Origin: Psettodes erumei
Taxonomy: Eukaryota > Chordata > Actinopteri > Pleuronectiformes > Psettodidae
Assembly (NCBI GenBank): GCA_016785225.1
Contig: JAFBJZ010000952.1
Coordinates: 4,030,001-4,094,000, forward strand
DNA: 64,000 bases
Reading direction: 5' to 3'
The notes beneath the pieces were generated by a model. It was not told the origin of the DNA. It saw nothing but the letters and a program-made list of their open reading frames with translations, and made no database searches. The translations under genes and the position numbers were made by a program. Below are positions 13,901-26,794 of the stretch, piece by piece. Within the stretch, counting starts at the first letter, position 1; the number at the start of each line of letters is the position of its first letter.

Positions 13901-16900
13901 GACCCCATGATACACTCTGTGGGAGAGATCAGTCATTACCCAACACACAGTGAATGCACTGTACATAGCATGGCTTTATATTAAAACCATAGACAAAAGA
14001 AAATAAATATTTACACTGAAGGTTGCAGCATAATAAAGTTATAAAGCATTGAGGGGATTTTTAACAGTGACAACAACAACAAAATTCTTCTAGAATCCAC
14101 ACAATCCACTGGATTTTGATTTCTAAGACCAAACTCTGAAAGAAAATGAAGCCACATGTAATTGAAACCAATGTTACTGGTTGCACAATTATACTTTTTG
14201 TGATCACTTTAACTTAATAGTGATTTATTTTAACAAAATGGTGAATCAATAAATTAATAAATCCGAGGGAAAAAAACTGAAAAACAAACTTCAGTGGATG
14301 TAGATAAATATTTTTTCTTCTTTCTTCTATTAATCATCTCACAGTCCTTAAGCTATATTTTGTGACTCTCAATGGAGGTCCCAATCCCCAGACTGGGAAC
14401 CACAGCTCAGCAGTTTGTGAAGGGACTTGTACATTTCCAGCTAATGAAACAACTGACTCAGAAAGAGTTGAGCCACAATGAGCCAGCAAAAATCGATTTA
14501 ACATGAAAAAAAATGTGATGAAACGTCTTCATGAACCTGCATTTCAGTTGGAGGAACTAGGTTCAAAATTCAGTTCCTCTGCAATTTTTGCGGGCCCCCA
14601 AAAGGGCCTCGCTTTGGAGGTGGTAGAGATTGTTGACCCAGGTGTGAGGAAGTAGAAACTCCTGCACCAGTTACTGAGCCTTTTTGCTGAGAACAGTGGG
14701 ATGTACATTGTCTGTGGGGATTGGGGAGGCTAATGCATTGGCTTGATATTGTTTGTCTGTGATTATGCTTTGAAAAATGTGCTAATATCTCTTTCTATCT
14801 CTCTCTTATACTTCCAAAGGGGGTGTATTTTGATGGTGTGGTGATTTTGTGCTGAAATTCTGAAAGAATAACCATCTGTATTTGGCAAAAGGAAATTATG
14901 AGTGAGGAAATGACAAATATGTTTTAAATGTTGGAGAATGACCCATGTGGCCTTTTCCCTTGGTAGGCACCCTGGTTATATAAGCCATGCAGGAGAACAG
15001 TGTGCGATGAGAAAAGACAACCCCGAGATGACAACTGGTTGAAGCTGTTTGGAAATCTTGATCTTTTTCCCCTCATGATTTGTTTTGAGGACTTAAAATA
15101 AAAGTTTTGGCATTTCCTTCTGAGCCCTGACCAGCGTGAAGTTTTTTTTTGTCTTTGTACTTTTTTTCTCCCTTTTTATACCACCCTGCACCTCACCAGA
15201 TGGCACCAGGAACTCTCAGGGCACAGTTTGCTATACTGAGTGTCAGCGATTAGTTAAACACAAATCTTGAAACCGAACAGCAGCATTCATTCAGATAGAA
15301 AGCCATTAAGAAGTGCCTGACAGTGGTGTCAATAGAGGAGGACTTTTCTTGTAATGTTTTTTGGCATTCAAAACCTGTGAGGAGGACTTGCTCTCAGTTG
15401 TGTATTGATGATTCCATCCTCATGTTTCATCAGGAGCAAAGACTGTGATTCAAACCAAGCTTCCAGTGAAAATCAAAAGTGAAAATAGTAACATGTTTGC
15501 ATGCCTACCAAACCTAACCATAGAGGCTAAGCCAGACACCTCATTCACATTTCCTGCAGTGGAACTATGATCCCACCAAAGCTTCTCTAAACCAGTTCTG
15601 TTTCATTACAAAATGGTTCGGAATAAAAACAGTTCACTGGGTTGAGGAGCTGGACAAGAAAGCAGGAGTAAATGTGATGGTAAAACCTCATTTCTTTTCC
15701 CCCTAGCATTTCAACTAATGTCATGACTGTGAATTCACTCATGGCCCGTGACACTGGACCCTAATGATTATCTGCCGTGTGTACAGCTTCACAGAGTGAT
15801 GTTTCCTTGCACGCAGGACAAAATGCTTGTGTAATGGCACACTGACCTTCTGTTGGTACCATTCATACTTTTTCATGCATGGATGAATTCAACATATACA
15901 CAAACTAAAGCATATATTGTCATTCTCTGGAAGCTAATGCCTTAGTAAACACATGAGATAGCGAGCTAATTGCATGAGACCAAACAGAAAGAGTTGTGGA
16001 AGAAACGGACAGGTGTGTTTGGAGATGGTACACTATCATAGTGCCTCATAATGCCCTCAAATAAATACACACAAACCCTTTACAGCTTGACAATACCAAA
16101 TTTGGCTGTGAGCCACACAAGGCTGACATGCTATTTAAAGTTCGGCACAATGAATGATGACCTTGAGGTCAGCATTTACGCTCATTTCCTAAACAAACTG
16201 CAACGTCTCAGCCATGAATGACTGAAACTTGACCCAGCCAGCAGCTCTGCAGGTGTGTTTGACAGTGAGCGTGTGTGTGCATATGTGTGTGTGACCATTT
16301 GTGTGAATGTGTGCACATGTAGTTTTCAGAGAGATGGGACACTGAACCTAACCAATAAAGACATACAGGTGACGGTGGTAAGATGTCTTTGTCATTGCAC
16401 CTTATACCATCATGCATTTCTCCGATGAGCTTTATGGGTTTTTTTTTTAGAAATCATTAACTGTACAGAACAGAATGTTGTTTTAACCCAGTTACCTGGA
16501 GAAAATCCAGTACAACCTGTATACCGGACTCAAATTAGAGCACAATGCAACAGAAAAAGCAGGTTTCAGCCACCATCACACAACTTTCTTTTGTGAATTC
16601 CAAAATAAAATATGAATTGGAGCTACCTGTACACAAATATATCCAAAAGTGAAGATTATCCTCCTATGATGGCATATGTACTTTTTACAGTGAATGAGTC
16701 TCCCCTGATTCATGTGTAGCCTGTGTTTTTATCCGATATGACAGTAAACAGTGGTTGACGTGTAACAACAGCCCGACCAGGTCTTGACACCACTGCTCTT
16801 TTTATTGTTTATTTTTTTAATGTTTTGACCATAGAGGAGGAAGCAGAAGCTGATACTGCAATGTCATGATGCATCTGGTGTTCTGTTTCTCAAGGAGGAT

Positions 16901-19075
16901 GAGTGCCCATAACCCTGCTTGCAGGGAAACATCATTCAAAAGATATAATTAATAATAAATTAAAGAAATAGTTACATTTACATTTACTCCTTTCTCTTCC
17001 AGTTTAGTCCAGTGAATTGTTGTTGTAAACTTTCGTAAAGAAGCAGAACTGGTTTAAAGAAGCTTTTGCAGGATCATTGTTTCACTGTAAGAAACATGAC
17101 TAAGGTGTCTGGTTTATCCTTTGTGGTTACAAGGCATGAAAACACTTTACTCTTACTTTTGATTTTCACTGAAAGCTTGGCTTGACTTACAATCTTTGTT
17201 GTGATGAAACAAGGAGTCAGTCATCACATTGTTCTTGGTACTTTTCTACCTTTGCCACACATAAATCATTTTCCTTTAAAAAACAGATTTTTTTTTAAAT
17301 GTCCACAGTGAAATTCATTCAGTGGCAGTTTTAACCACCATGCAGACAGTATGTTTATACAGTGTTGTGCTGTGTAGAGAGTGTGTTGGAGGTAGGGGTG
17401 GTGGATAATTATTTGCCTTCAACACCAGCATCCCAGATTACATCCTGTTTAAGACTGTCAGTACTGCCTTTTTCTTTCATATTTAACAATGACCTTTCCC
17501 TTTTCACTCTGAACCTACACATTACTCAATATGTAATTTGCAATGCATCAACATTCAAGGAGTAAGCAACTGAGAAGTGTGTTAACTGTTTGATTTAAAA
17601 CATTAACCTAACAGCAACACATATTTTGCAAAATCAAATGTCATTTTTTGGTGGACTTTGATGAATGAACATAACTGAATAACTGAACGTCAGTCTTGTT
17701 ATCACGTGGCTTGTCCTTGATGTAAGACTCGTCACAGCAGCAGTTTGGCTCTAAACCTGCAGATGAACCAAACAGGTGTGTTGTGGAATAAGATGCAATA
17801 ATAATTGGTATGCCTCACTCTGCTTCTCTATGGTAACGTGCCCCATTGGAGATTATGGGATACAACCACGCCATCCACACACACACACCATCCCAGTCTA
17901 AATCCTTTGGGGCCAATTACCCGCTGCTGGTGGCAGGCGGCAAGTCAGAGCACGGCTGTGGCTGCTAGACCGCTTGTGTGCGTGCTGCTCCCTCGGTGAG
18001 TCTCTGGCTTTGTGAGAAGAAAGGAGGCTTGGATCACCTCACAACCAGGCAACTAGTTTAATATACAATTGAAATATTGTTACATTTACAATAATCCAAC
18101 TCTTTAAAAGTAACATAACCTATGTTTGCTTTATGTACTATATACTAACATGGTGACGGGGCTCTGCTGCCCCGGTAGTGAGGCAGACAGGGAGCTAATT
18201 GGCGAGAGACTTGGTAAAAATCAGTGGTTGAGTGCTGATCAGCATAATGAGGGGCCTTTAAACATCACACCTGGGCTAAGTCCTCCAATTTCCTCTAAGA
18301 CAATGTAAATCTCTGTAATTATCCCATAGTCACCTGAGCAGAAGGGCAGGCCAAGGAGACAGGTGGATAAAACAACAGAAAGGACTGAACAGACAGATGC
18401 TGCACATTGACTGATAAGGCCTCTAATTTGGGGGAAACCTACAAGAATAGCAGCTTGGCTCAACATTGTGTCTATGACTTTTCAGAGCCCATGGAAAGAT
18501 TGTTATTCATTATTCATCACTGATGAATATGTTATAACACACAGGGTTTAGTTGGGGATCAGTTTCATGAGCTGTCTGGTTTACAGTACAAGGTGTCTAT
18601 TTACTACTAGACATGCAAAGCAAAGTGTCGGCATCAAAGTGGTGTTACTTATCTATTACATTAAGCATTTACTGGATTAATAATTAGAATCCATTTGAGT
18701 CAATCTGCATTAACACTGTGCTCTGATTAACAGTTGTCATGTTAGTTAGGGTTGTTTTTTGTATTAGAGGACACCTTCAGAATACAAGATATAATATCAT
18801 GTGTATATGAAATATACACACATATATAAAATATTCTTGATACCAAAGTAAAGAGGCAGCAATCGAATGTGGCGAGTTATACATACATACAGTAGCAGGA
18901 CTGTACAACATCACGCCAGATCAGTCTCGGTCTTGTGTCTTTTTTATTATCTCTGATTTATCTTGGTCTTGTGTGTGTTGTTACTTGTACATTTCTCTAT
19001 TGCATCTGCACTGTTTTATGCTGTCATTTACAAATACAGGTAAGTAAGTATTTTACACAATGAAAATCATGTTAA

Positions 19076-19107
19076 CAGATATCATCAGCAGATATCAACA
19101 GATATCA
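19076..19107. repeat. Three copies of CAGATATCA at 10-13 bp spacing
   Basis: CAGATATCA occurs at 19076-19084, 19089-19097 and 19099-19107. Each copy contains the palindrome GATATC, hence a GATA core on both strands. The spacing is close to one helical turn. Confidence 0.6.
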
Positions 19108-19283
19108 TAATTTTAAAGTTAGTTTGTGACATTGTTCAACAACATTTGGTCTCTCACATATGCATATACATATATGCAATTTCTTTCTTTCTTAGTATTT
19201 ACTGACATAATGTGACATGTGGTAATACTGTATAATGGTCGAGTCATGCTCTTACATCCTGACATCCTGATGTGTGCTTAGAG

Positions 19284-19336
19284 ATTCAATTAATCTTTTA
19301 ACTTTTAACTCTTTTAAGTTAAAAGATTAATTCAAT
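19284..19336. repeat. Near-perfect 21-bp inverted repeat with an 11-base loop
   Basis: The arm at 19284-19304 (ATTCAATTAATCTTTTAACT plus T) pairs with the arm at 19316-19336 at 20 of 21 positions, around an 11-base AT-rich loop. The DNA is very AT-rich, so it could extrude as a cruciform. No terminal duplication or transposon body was seen. Confidence 0.75.
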
Positions 19337-20987
19337 GGATGTTGTATATGTTTTATAAGCAAAAAACACGCACTTGGACTCCCTTGTTTTTCAAGAAGAC
19401 TAAGTGTGTCCTCCTGTGCATATTGTAATTTTCAGTGAGCTAAGCACCATCAAGACTTCAGTTAAAGGCCTGAGTTACGATACATGTCCAGCCTCACTTG
19501 TAACCTTGGACACTGGATGCAGATTAGTGAAGGGTGACATGGAAATGCTCTACAACAGCACATGGGCAAAGATAAAAGACAAGGCAATGTTTTTCTTTTC
19601 TCAACTGACAAGCTGTGGCATGGATCCAGACCATGAGCCACACGCCTGCTGTCAGGTCACTGTAAAGACTGACGCTTACAAACCTGTCAAACTGTCCAGC
19701 TGCTTGTTGAATTGGTGTATTGTTGTAAACTGTTTCACAGTGAGCAAGATTTTACATGTCAAAGGATTGTCGCATCTCATCTTTTAATCCCCAACCAGGA
19801 TATTTGCTACTAAGGTACATCCAGTACACAAACCCTTTCAGGATTACAGTGTAAATCAGTAAATCAGTAAAGACATGAAACCAAGAACTAATGCTATTGA
19901 GGCTGAGGTGGGGAAAAGGTACATCATGATTCAAACCTAAATTACAACCTGGTAAAGAAAAGTTTTGTCTTAATAGCAACTGTTGAACCACTGCAAATTT
20001 GAACATTTTTCCTTCTCTATTAATCCACATCCCCCTGTCTCATGACCCCTTAGAGAACCATTGGACTAAACCCTTCACCTGCATTGAAAGTAGATGAAAC
20101 TAGCTCCACTTTTAGTATGATTGTGAATGCAGGACTTTTTACATCATTATAGTGCTAATTTTTCTTAATTGAAGTATCTGGGCACTTCTTCCATCACTGA
20201 GCATAGGAAGCACCTGTCTTTGAAAATGTATATCCATATATCAAAAATAACATAAATAACTGTATGAAATCCAGTGGGAAGGCTGCACACAACAAGACTT
20301 GTGGCATTTGGGTGATACATTTTGCCACATTGGAAGCGTTTATTTCAGAAGGACAAACGTGCACCATGCTTCCTGTAAGACTAATTTGTGAAGGTTGTTA
20401 CGTTATTTTTTGTAAAGCCAGGGGACTTTGAACACGTGTATGTAAGTAGACATATTTGCTTCTGTTTTTGTTTGTACTGTATCTGTCAGGTGAGTGCTGC
20501 CGATGGATATCCTTACATCCTGCCTTGCGTGACCTGCTGGCCAGATAGCCATCAGTACCCAAATAAGTTCAGGTCAGGCCCCTGTGCTTCACTCCAAACC
20601 TCATTTGGGATGCAAATGAAATGCCTAAACAAGGCAAACCTTTCAGGGCATAGCAATTTACTTACTTCTCCCTTTGAAGAGACTCAGCTTCACTCAGGGC
20701 TGACCTGGGGAAACGCAAAAAAGCTAATAGGTTACTTTTACTGCTTTAGCTTTCTGTCACTATTAGCAAATGTAAGTCTGATGGTCTAGTTAAACAGTAA
20801 ATGACATCAAACTATGTCCAGTAAAGCAGAGCTAACTGTTTTTGCCAGATTCTTTTAAAATCAAATTTATATCAGGATGATTGTTGGTTTTCATTGTTTC
20901 ATTCCTCTAATCTGGTTGCTCAGACTCAGAGGCACAAAGGACAGCTTTATTCTGTTAATTTACCTGTGTTTTCTTTCACACTGGGCT

Positions 20988-21063
20988 GCATTGTGGATAA
21001 GGGTTTTCTGTTGAGTAAAGATAACCAGCCACACAGACTGACTCTGCTCCTTATCCACAGTGC
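20988..21063. repeat. 15-bp inverted repeat with 46-base spacer
   Basis: GCATTGTGGATAAGG at 20988-21002 pairs with CCTTATCCACAGTGC at 21049-21063 with one mismatch. The size resembles a small-RNA hairpin or the termini of a tiny non-autonomous element. Neither is established. Confidence 0.65.
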
Positions 21064-21545
21064 AAGTTGAACTGAAGCTTAACATCTTTTTTTAACAGCT
21101 TTATTGTAATAACCATCACAGAATTTAAAGGTAAAACTGTTTGATTGGTGGATAATGAGTGATTTAGAAGTAGTTTAGCTCTGTATTTCACAGACTGCTG
21201 TTTGTTTTATGGCTTACAAATTCAAACAATCGCCTTCTTCCATCTTTGCCAACGTAGTTCTGCAGTAACCTGTGCCACGCCCCTGCTGAAACAGGATACG
21301 GCTTTGGCATTGTGCTCATTGTTGAGAGACTAATCCCGACAATTACACCTCGAGACCGAAAGTGGCTGCTTTGCCCAGCATCCAGCCAAGCCCTGGCCAG
21401 GCTTTGGATTTGGCCCCCCTTTTGCCCGGGGGGCCAAGAGCCCTACTAGCCCCCTTGTTGTTGCTCCCCCACCTCCTACTACTCAGACTGACCTCAAACT
21501 GCTGGTGTGTTGTCTTTCTTAAGTTTTACTCGCCTGCACTTTGTT

Positions 21546-22920
21546 CACCTGTATCTCTTGCTGTAACTCAGCCGGGTAATTGTTTGGACAAAAAAAGGTG
21601 TGTGGACACAAAGGGAGGCATAGGGAAGGCATGAGAGCAAAGGGCAGGTATTTCAGGTTATGGTGGGACCCATACGGCTATGAAGTAGGTAAAGGTTTAT
21701 GCATGTGAAAACACTTGACTGATGCATGTTTTTGAATACAAGGCCCCCATGGTGTGTCAGGCCTGATGATTTAGTTTCTCTGCTTAGACAGGATGGGTGT
21801 GTTCAGCAGTTGACGATGATGGTGGTTTAGCTGTTGTCGCTGTTGTAATAGGAACAGAAGAGGTTGTTCCCACAGAAGCCTGAGCTGACATCATAAAAAA
21901 CACACAACAAGGTACCTCGGGGCTGATCAGGAGGGTGGAGGTAAGCGAACCGGTGAGGTGGGAGTCAGTGGATGGGGGGGTGGGGGTGGGTTTCGTCTCA
22001 ACCACCATTGGCTAAAGACAGCACGGGGACACACCTGTAAGCGCCAGAGGCTAAGGACATTGGCTGCGACCTGAAAATTACACCTGTGGGGGAAAGGGGG
22101 AGGGTGGGGGGTCAGGCTACATGTAAACCAAGCCCTTTACAAATTCAGCCTCTGTCTACCTGAGGAGCATAACCGCCTAACACCGCCGACAAGAAGTCCT
22201 GGAAAAAACAAGTTCTACTTGGGCAGCAGGAAGATAGCTGACGCGCTTCAAACTGGTTGGTTTGGTTCCGGGGTTTGTCTACGGCTGCATCTACCTGAAA
22301 GGGACGCCTTTTTTTCCCGTCCTAGCCACCACTCCAGAGGTCGACTGTCCTTCAGCAGGAGCAGGAAAGAGGAAGACCAGCCAACGGGGCGTCAAGAGCC
22401 CTCATACAATGATGCCTCTTGTCTTGGGTTTATGGCTCGGCGACCACACCTGGGAAAGATGGGGTAAATTCACAGATGTGATCCCTTCTTTGTCTTCGTT
22501 GTCCGGCTTTAAGACGAGCTGTCGCCATAACCTGTTGCTCAGCGATGGCATAGTAAGAACTTTAAAGGAATTTGTTCATCGGCTAAGATCAGGAAATGTG
22601 CAGCGAAAACAAATTAGATCATTGTAAGAAGCCCTTTGGCGATTGTGTGCTGATCCAGGAGGGTATAGGTAGTTTCGATGGGAAGCGAAAATAATGTGTA
22701 TCGAATTCCAGCTCCATTTAACCAGAGAGAAAGAAGAGGAAACAATAGAAGCCAACGCTCATTCCTAAACTGGATAGACCAGTTGGGGCAGGTAAAGGCA
22801 AACTGCCAGACTTGTCAAAGGATATGAAGACAGAGACTGAGTCCTTTTAGCGTGTTAAAATGTGCGTTACAACGAGACAGCCACCAAATTACGGTACGAA
22901 AGAAGCTTTACAAATTAACA
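21546..22920 (+). promoter_or_regulatory. Candidate promoter / CpG-dense E-box region of the mir-200b-200a-429 transcript
   Basis: In 22160-22920 I counted about 30 CpG dinucleotides, far denser than the flanking AT-rich DNA. Between 21546 and 22794 there are eight ZEB/SNAIL-type sites: CACCTG at 21546, 22032, 22081 and 22447, and TACCTG or CAGGTA (Z-box) at 21645, 22157, 22292 and 22789. About one per kilobase is expected for these four strings by chance. Known biology: the mammalian miR-200b/200a/429 promoter lies a few kilobases upstream of the cluster and is repressed by ZEB1/ZEB2 and SNAIL through such sites. Here the block lies about 4-5 kb upstream of mir-200b on the same strand. No TATA box or initiator was identified. 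Assignment as the promoter is inference. Confidence 0.35.
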
Positions 22921-25900
22921 ACCTGATAATAATAACGGGTTAGATTAACAAAGATGATTGTTTAGTGAGAATTATATGATTTGGGAACTCATTTGGCAAC
23001 TTTTCTTTACAACCTGTTGAACTGTAGAGCCTCCAGCTTTTCAACTTTTTTTTTTCCTCCAGTCAACCTGTTAATGCTTTTCTCTTTTGGCCTTTTAAGA
23101 TAGAGATTTGACTTTATAAGATGCCTGCTTCGTGTGCTTTTAGATTGAAAAAAAAAAGGAAGTCTGATATGCAGTGGATGTGTGTCGAACCTAAAATGTC
23201 TGCTCATTTGTTTTCCTTGCCTCTGAGGTTTTACTGCAAGTTGAGACAGACCACAGTGTTGGACTTATCAGGGCAGACAGTTGCCAATAGATAGAACAAG
23301 GTATACATCACTAAGTTTTCTCGGCTCCAGGTATTTTTAAGCAGATGAGGATGGTTGCAGTTCCAGAAGAGGAAGGGAAAATGGAGGGAAAATGTCGACG
23401 ACATACTGTACAGCGGTGGCGGCGGCGGGTGCAGAGCGAGGTGGAAGATCGTGATTGGTGGAAAGAGAGACATTTGTTCATTTCTTTCATAAACCTGAAT
23501 AGCTGCAAGTCACATGAGTGCTCGTCACTCTGGCAGTGTACAGCAGCGGGGCGGGAAGTGCAGAGTAGAATTTCAACAGAACGCAAGATTTAATGACTGG
23601 GAGGCCAGACGAAATGGTGGACTGATTTCATGTTGTTTGGTCGTGCTTCAGTCACAGGTTTGAAATGAAAGGGAACTGTTGCTCTTATCACTTTGTGGGG
23701 TGATAGGCTAAGTCAAAGCTGCAGTTTGATTCAGCTGACAGGGTAAATGATGCTGCATTGTGGGCCCATTTTCTAAAAGTTAATGCAATGCTTATGTTCG
23801 AAGAATGCTGTTTTTTTTTTGCTCTCTTTTTTCCATCATGGAGCCATGACAACCGCTTTAGAGATGATTTTCTCTTTTTGGAATGAATCCACATTGAATC
23901 AACTTTAATGGATGCAGTGTTACATTCATTTCATTCATTTCCATTCCTGCCTTCAGGGAGGTGACACTATGCTGATGTGAAATCATTCATAGTGGCATGA
24001 TGAATTCTAATTTTCAAATTTCTTACAGATTTCACTTTTTTTTTTTTTTTTTTTTTTTTTTTACTGTATTTGTAATATCTACAACAGAGAGGCTAAAGGA
24101 ACCTGCCTGGAAGGAGGAGTGGTAGATAAAGCATAGACATTTTTTAAATTGCGTAGAGAAGGAAAAATCCAACCCCTTTTTAGAATCAAATCTGCTGCAT
24201 ATTTCAGACCTTCATTTAATTTTTTTAAACAGAGAGGTAAAATTGCACTAAGTTAGGGGGAGGAGCAATTAGTTCTACAATGACATGTAAATTATAAGTA
24301 CAGTATACATTAACAAAAGTATTTACCACTACTTAAAAGCATTTACAAAAGTAGCTGCAGTGTCACATGAATGATAACAGGTATCCTGGCCCAAATACCA
24401 CAGCTCCAAGGGTTTTCCTCGGTGGTCTGAAGGCCCAGTTAGGTGGTGCTGAGATAACGTCCGCAGTTAAATAAGGTTTTGGGTTTCTCTGCCATTGTTT
24501 TCTCACAAAGACAGCAACTATTGATTAAGGGCCAGGCCAGTTTACCTATCGGGTTGTTCACTTCACAGCGGAGTCACATTCCAGCACAGAGGGCAGAGTT
24601 ACCTGATCACGCCTCACTTTGAACAGGCAAAAAGCGTGGTCAGACGTACGTGGTTAAGTCTCCCACTGCACGTACAATAATGGGAGAAAACTCTGCTGCA
24701 TATAACCTTGACTTGGAGCTGAAGAGGAAGTATTTGGACAAAAGGAGGGCAGGAGGAAATTTGTTGGACGTAGGGGTTGGTTAGATATTTCGAAAGGTAA
24801 CAGGACATACTCCACTTTGATCAGGTAGTGTTATTTTCACAGCTCGTTTCCACCAGCTAGAATTTTCTGGGCTAATCTTTTTTCACTCTTTCTTTCTCTC
24901 TCTCCCTCTTTTCTTCCTCAGAGGGCCCGCAGCACTGGTTTATAATGCTGATGATTAACTAAATAGAGTCTGGGAGAGCAGGTCTGCTTGGCTTTCTCAT
25001 TTCATGGGGCCTGACTGACCGGGAGGAAGACGGAGCGTTCTCAGGCAGCGGGCTGGAAATTCAAGATCTTTTTTCTCTTTCTTTTTCGACCCCCTCCCTC
25101 CAAATATACTCACTTTACTTTGGTTTTTGTTACGTTCTTTCCTTGGGGTACCTTTCATGACGGTAAGGTTACAGGTGCATTCTCCATTTTCCTTCTCCAC
25201 CTTCTCTCCCTGAACTTTTCCCTCCCTTTTACTCTCTTTTCTTTCTCTCTCTCCTTCACCCTCCCCCTCTCTCGTGCTCCACTTTTGCACTGCTTGCAGG
25301 ATGACTGGAAACCTGTTCTTTCTTACTGAACACAATAATGTCTCACCTTTTCATTTGGGGTTCTGTTCAGAGAGAGACTTGTTGCTTTGGGTAATTTAAT
25401 TTTAAGATGAGTGGGCTAATTGATTTGCACATTAGGATGCAATCTACACATAGTCAAATCTTTGTTGAAACAAAAGGGAAACTCTCCACTATTAACCTAC
25501 ATGTTATTTAATTAAATATATTGTATTTAAAATGTGACTAAATATACAATGTAATGTAGATTATAATGGCTATTTAGGATAATTGGATGAATGGATACAA
25601 ATATTTTGCCAATGTTTAATTAATAATGTACATTAAAAAGTCAGTGCGGGGTGTGAGGTTTTCACGCAATGTGCCTGTGAATGATCTACATTATTCAGTA
25701 AATGAGGGCTGTTTCTGTGACCTTCTGCATACAGAGCGTCGGCTCAGGTCGAGCTGAGCAGCATTCCATCAGCCTTTCATCACTCAGCAAACACAAAGAC
25801 AACGGCCTGAGAGGTCCACCAACGGAAACAGAAAATAGGAAAAAAATAGGCTTTTCCTTTCTTCCATTCCATGAAATATCTGTTGAAATGGACCTGACAG

Positions 25901-26600
25901 CACCACTTTATTAGAGCCAGAACAATATGTTGCAACATAGAAGCACAGTTACCAGTTATCTGCCAGGATACAGTATGATGTGGAATGGAAATATCTCCCT
26001 GAAGCTGACTCACTTTTGACTTGGTGGCATTTTTTGAGTACAAGCAAGTGTGTGTGAAATGCAGCGTTAGAATTTAGTAACTGCCATGTATTGTGTAAAA
26101 AGCAACTCTCCCTCCCAACCTTGCCTCGCCATAGATTTAGACTAGTTGGAACAGGTTTGGGCAATCATTAACAACTACTGTGGCCCAGTCTTCTGTGACA
26201 GCAAGTTTAAGCCCAAAACCCCAACCACAACAAGGGCTCAGCAATTATACTATGGAGAGGTGGCCTCCTAATATGGACTTCCCCACTCCTATTGACAATG
26301 TTATTCTTGGGCAGTACCTGGGCAGTACATGGTTCAGTTTTCCAACATTAAACTACATACCTCAACTAGCTTAGTGTAAAGGAAAAGTTGCATATATCTT
26401 GTATTACTTCAATGATTTAAGGCTGAGTTTCCCTTTTTTCTTTTAGACAAAGGTATTTGAGGTTGGTGTCCTGCTCACAACCAAATCAGTCTCAGTAAAT
26501 TTCAGTGATTCATCCATTAACCTTTAGTAATGGGCACTGATATCACACTGTGTTCTACAAGCTTCATATCAGAAAGTGAGTGTAGTTACAAGATGTTTTG
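22920..26600. other. Non-coding region upstream of mir-200b, probably within its primary transcript
   Basis: No coding exon is recognised. It contains a T28 tract at 24035-24062, a pyrimidine tract at 24878-24919 ending in CTTCCTCAG, and a second pyrimidine-rich stretch of about 100 bases at 25190-25300 ending in CTTGCAG. The last two look like strong splice acceptors on the + strand and could belong to spliced non-coding exons of the microRNA host transcript, which I cannot confirm. Confidence 0.3.
24035..24062 (+). repeat. Homopolymer T28
   Basis: Twenty-eight consecutive T residues. A retroposed poly(A) tail on the minus strand is possible, but no recognisable element body adjoins it. Confidence 0.85.
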
Positions 26601-26606
26601 TGTTTG

Positions 26607-26688
26607 GGTGATTATCTCCATCTTACGAGGCAGCATTGGATATCATCACTTTCTCTAATACTGCCTGGTAATGATGATGATAGTCATC
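26607..26688 (+). ncRNA. mir200b: mir-200b precursor
   Basis: The 3' arm at 26656-26677 begins TAATACTGCCTGGTAATGAT and is identical to vertebrate miR-200b-3p as I remember it. The 5' arm (star strand) at 26619-26640 begins CATCTTACGAGGCAGC. The two arms pair through GCAG/CTGC and TTGGA/TCTAA, and the basal stem continues through GATTATC (26610-26616) against GATAGTC (26679-26685). Known role: with the seed AAUACUG it represses ZEB1/ZEB2 and other targets, maintaining epithelial identity; it also acts in olfactory and ionocyte development in fish. It lies 106 bp upstream of mir-200a and is surely co-transcribed with it. Hairpin ends are estimated from base pairing. Confidence 0.97.
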
Positions 26689-26794
26689 TGTGGACTGCGA
26701 CCAGACAAAGCCACTTTAGCAATGTTAGCGGCAGCATGCCCCTGGCTGGGGCCCTGGATCGGCTGAAATACTTTGAGCAGCAAAAGAAATGGCT

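Larger units (their letters stand above)
3086..21540. other. Intergenic region between mib2 and the mir-200 cluster, no gene supported
   Basis: About 18 kb in which open frames are short, have biased composition and match no family I recognise. It holds scattered homopolymer and dinucleotide tracts, for example TG-rich DNA at 16253-16318 and A-rich DNA at 13007-13037, a CA/TG hairpin-like stretch at about 9541-9590, and several compact inverted repeats listed separately. AG-plus-pyrimidine stretches occur but I cannot chain them into an in-phase coding model. It may hold distal enhancers of the mir-200 cluster or of mib2, but the sequence alone does not show this. Confidence 0.5.

Noticed and set aside
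19404..19787. 127-codon plus-strand frame
   Set aside because: Does not resemble any family I know; it starts in unconserved-looking DNA and lacks partner exons. A frame of this length is possible by chance in 64 kb.
20388..20789. 133-codon plus-strand frame
   Set aside because: No domain or convincing start context, and hydrophobic stretches look random.
21362..21634. Frame beginning MAALPSIQPSPG with a leucine-rich run
   Set aside because: Resembles a signal peptide only through a CT-rich composition. No downstream exon and no family match.
22219..22627. Overlapping frames in the CpG-rich block
   Set aside because: Two different frames are open over the same bases, as expected from GC-rich non-coding DNA. 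I prefer a promoter or non-coding first exon.
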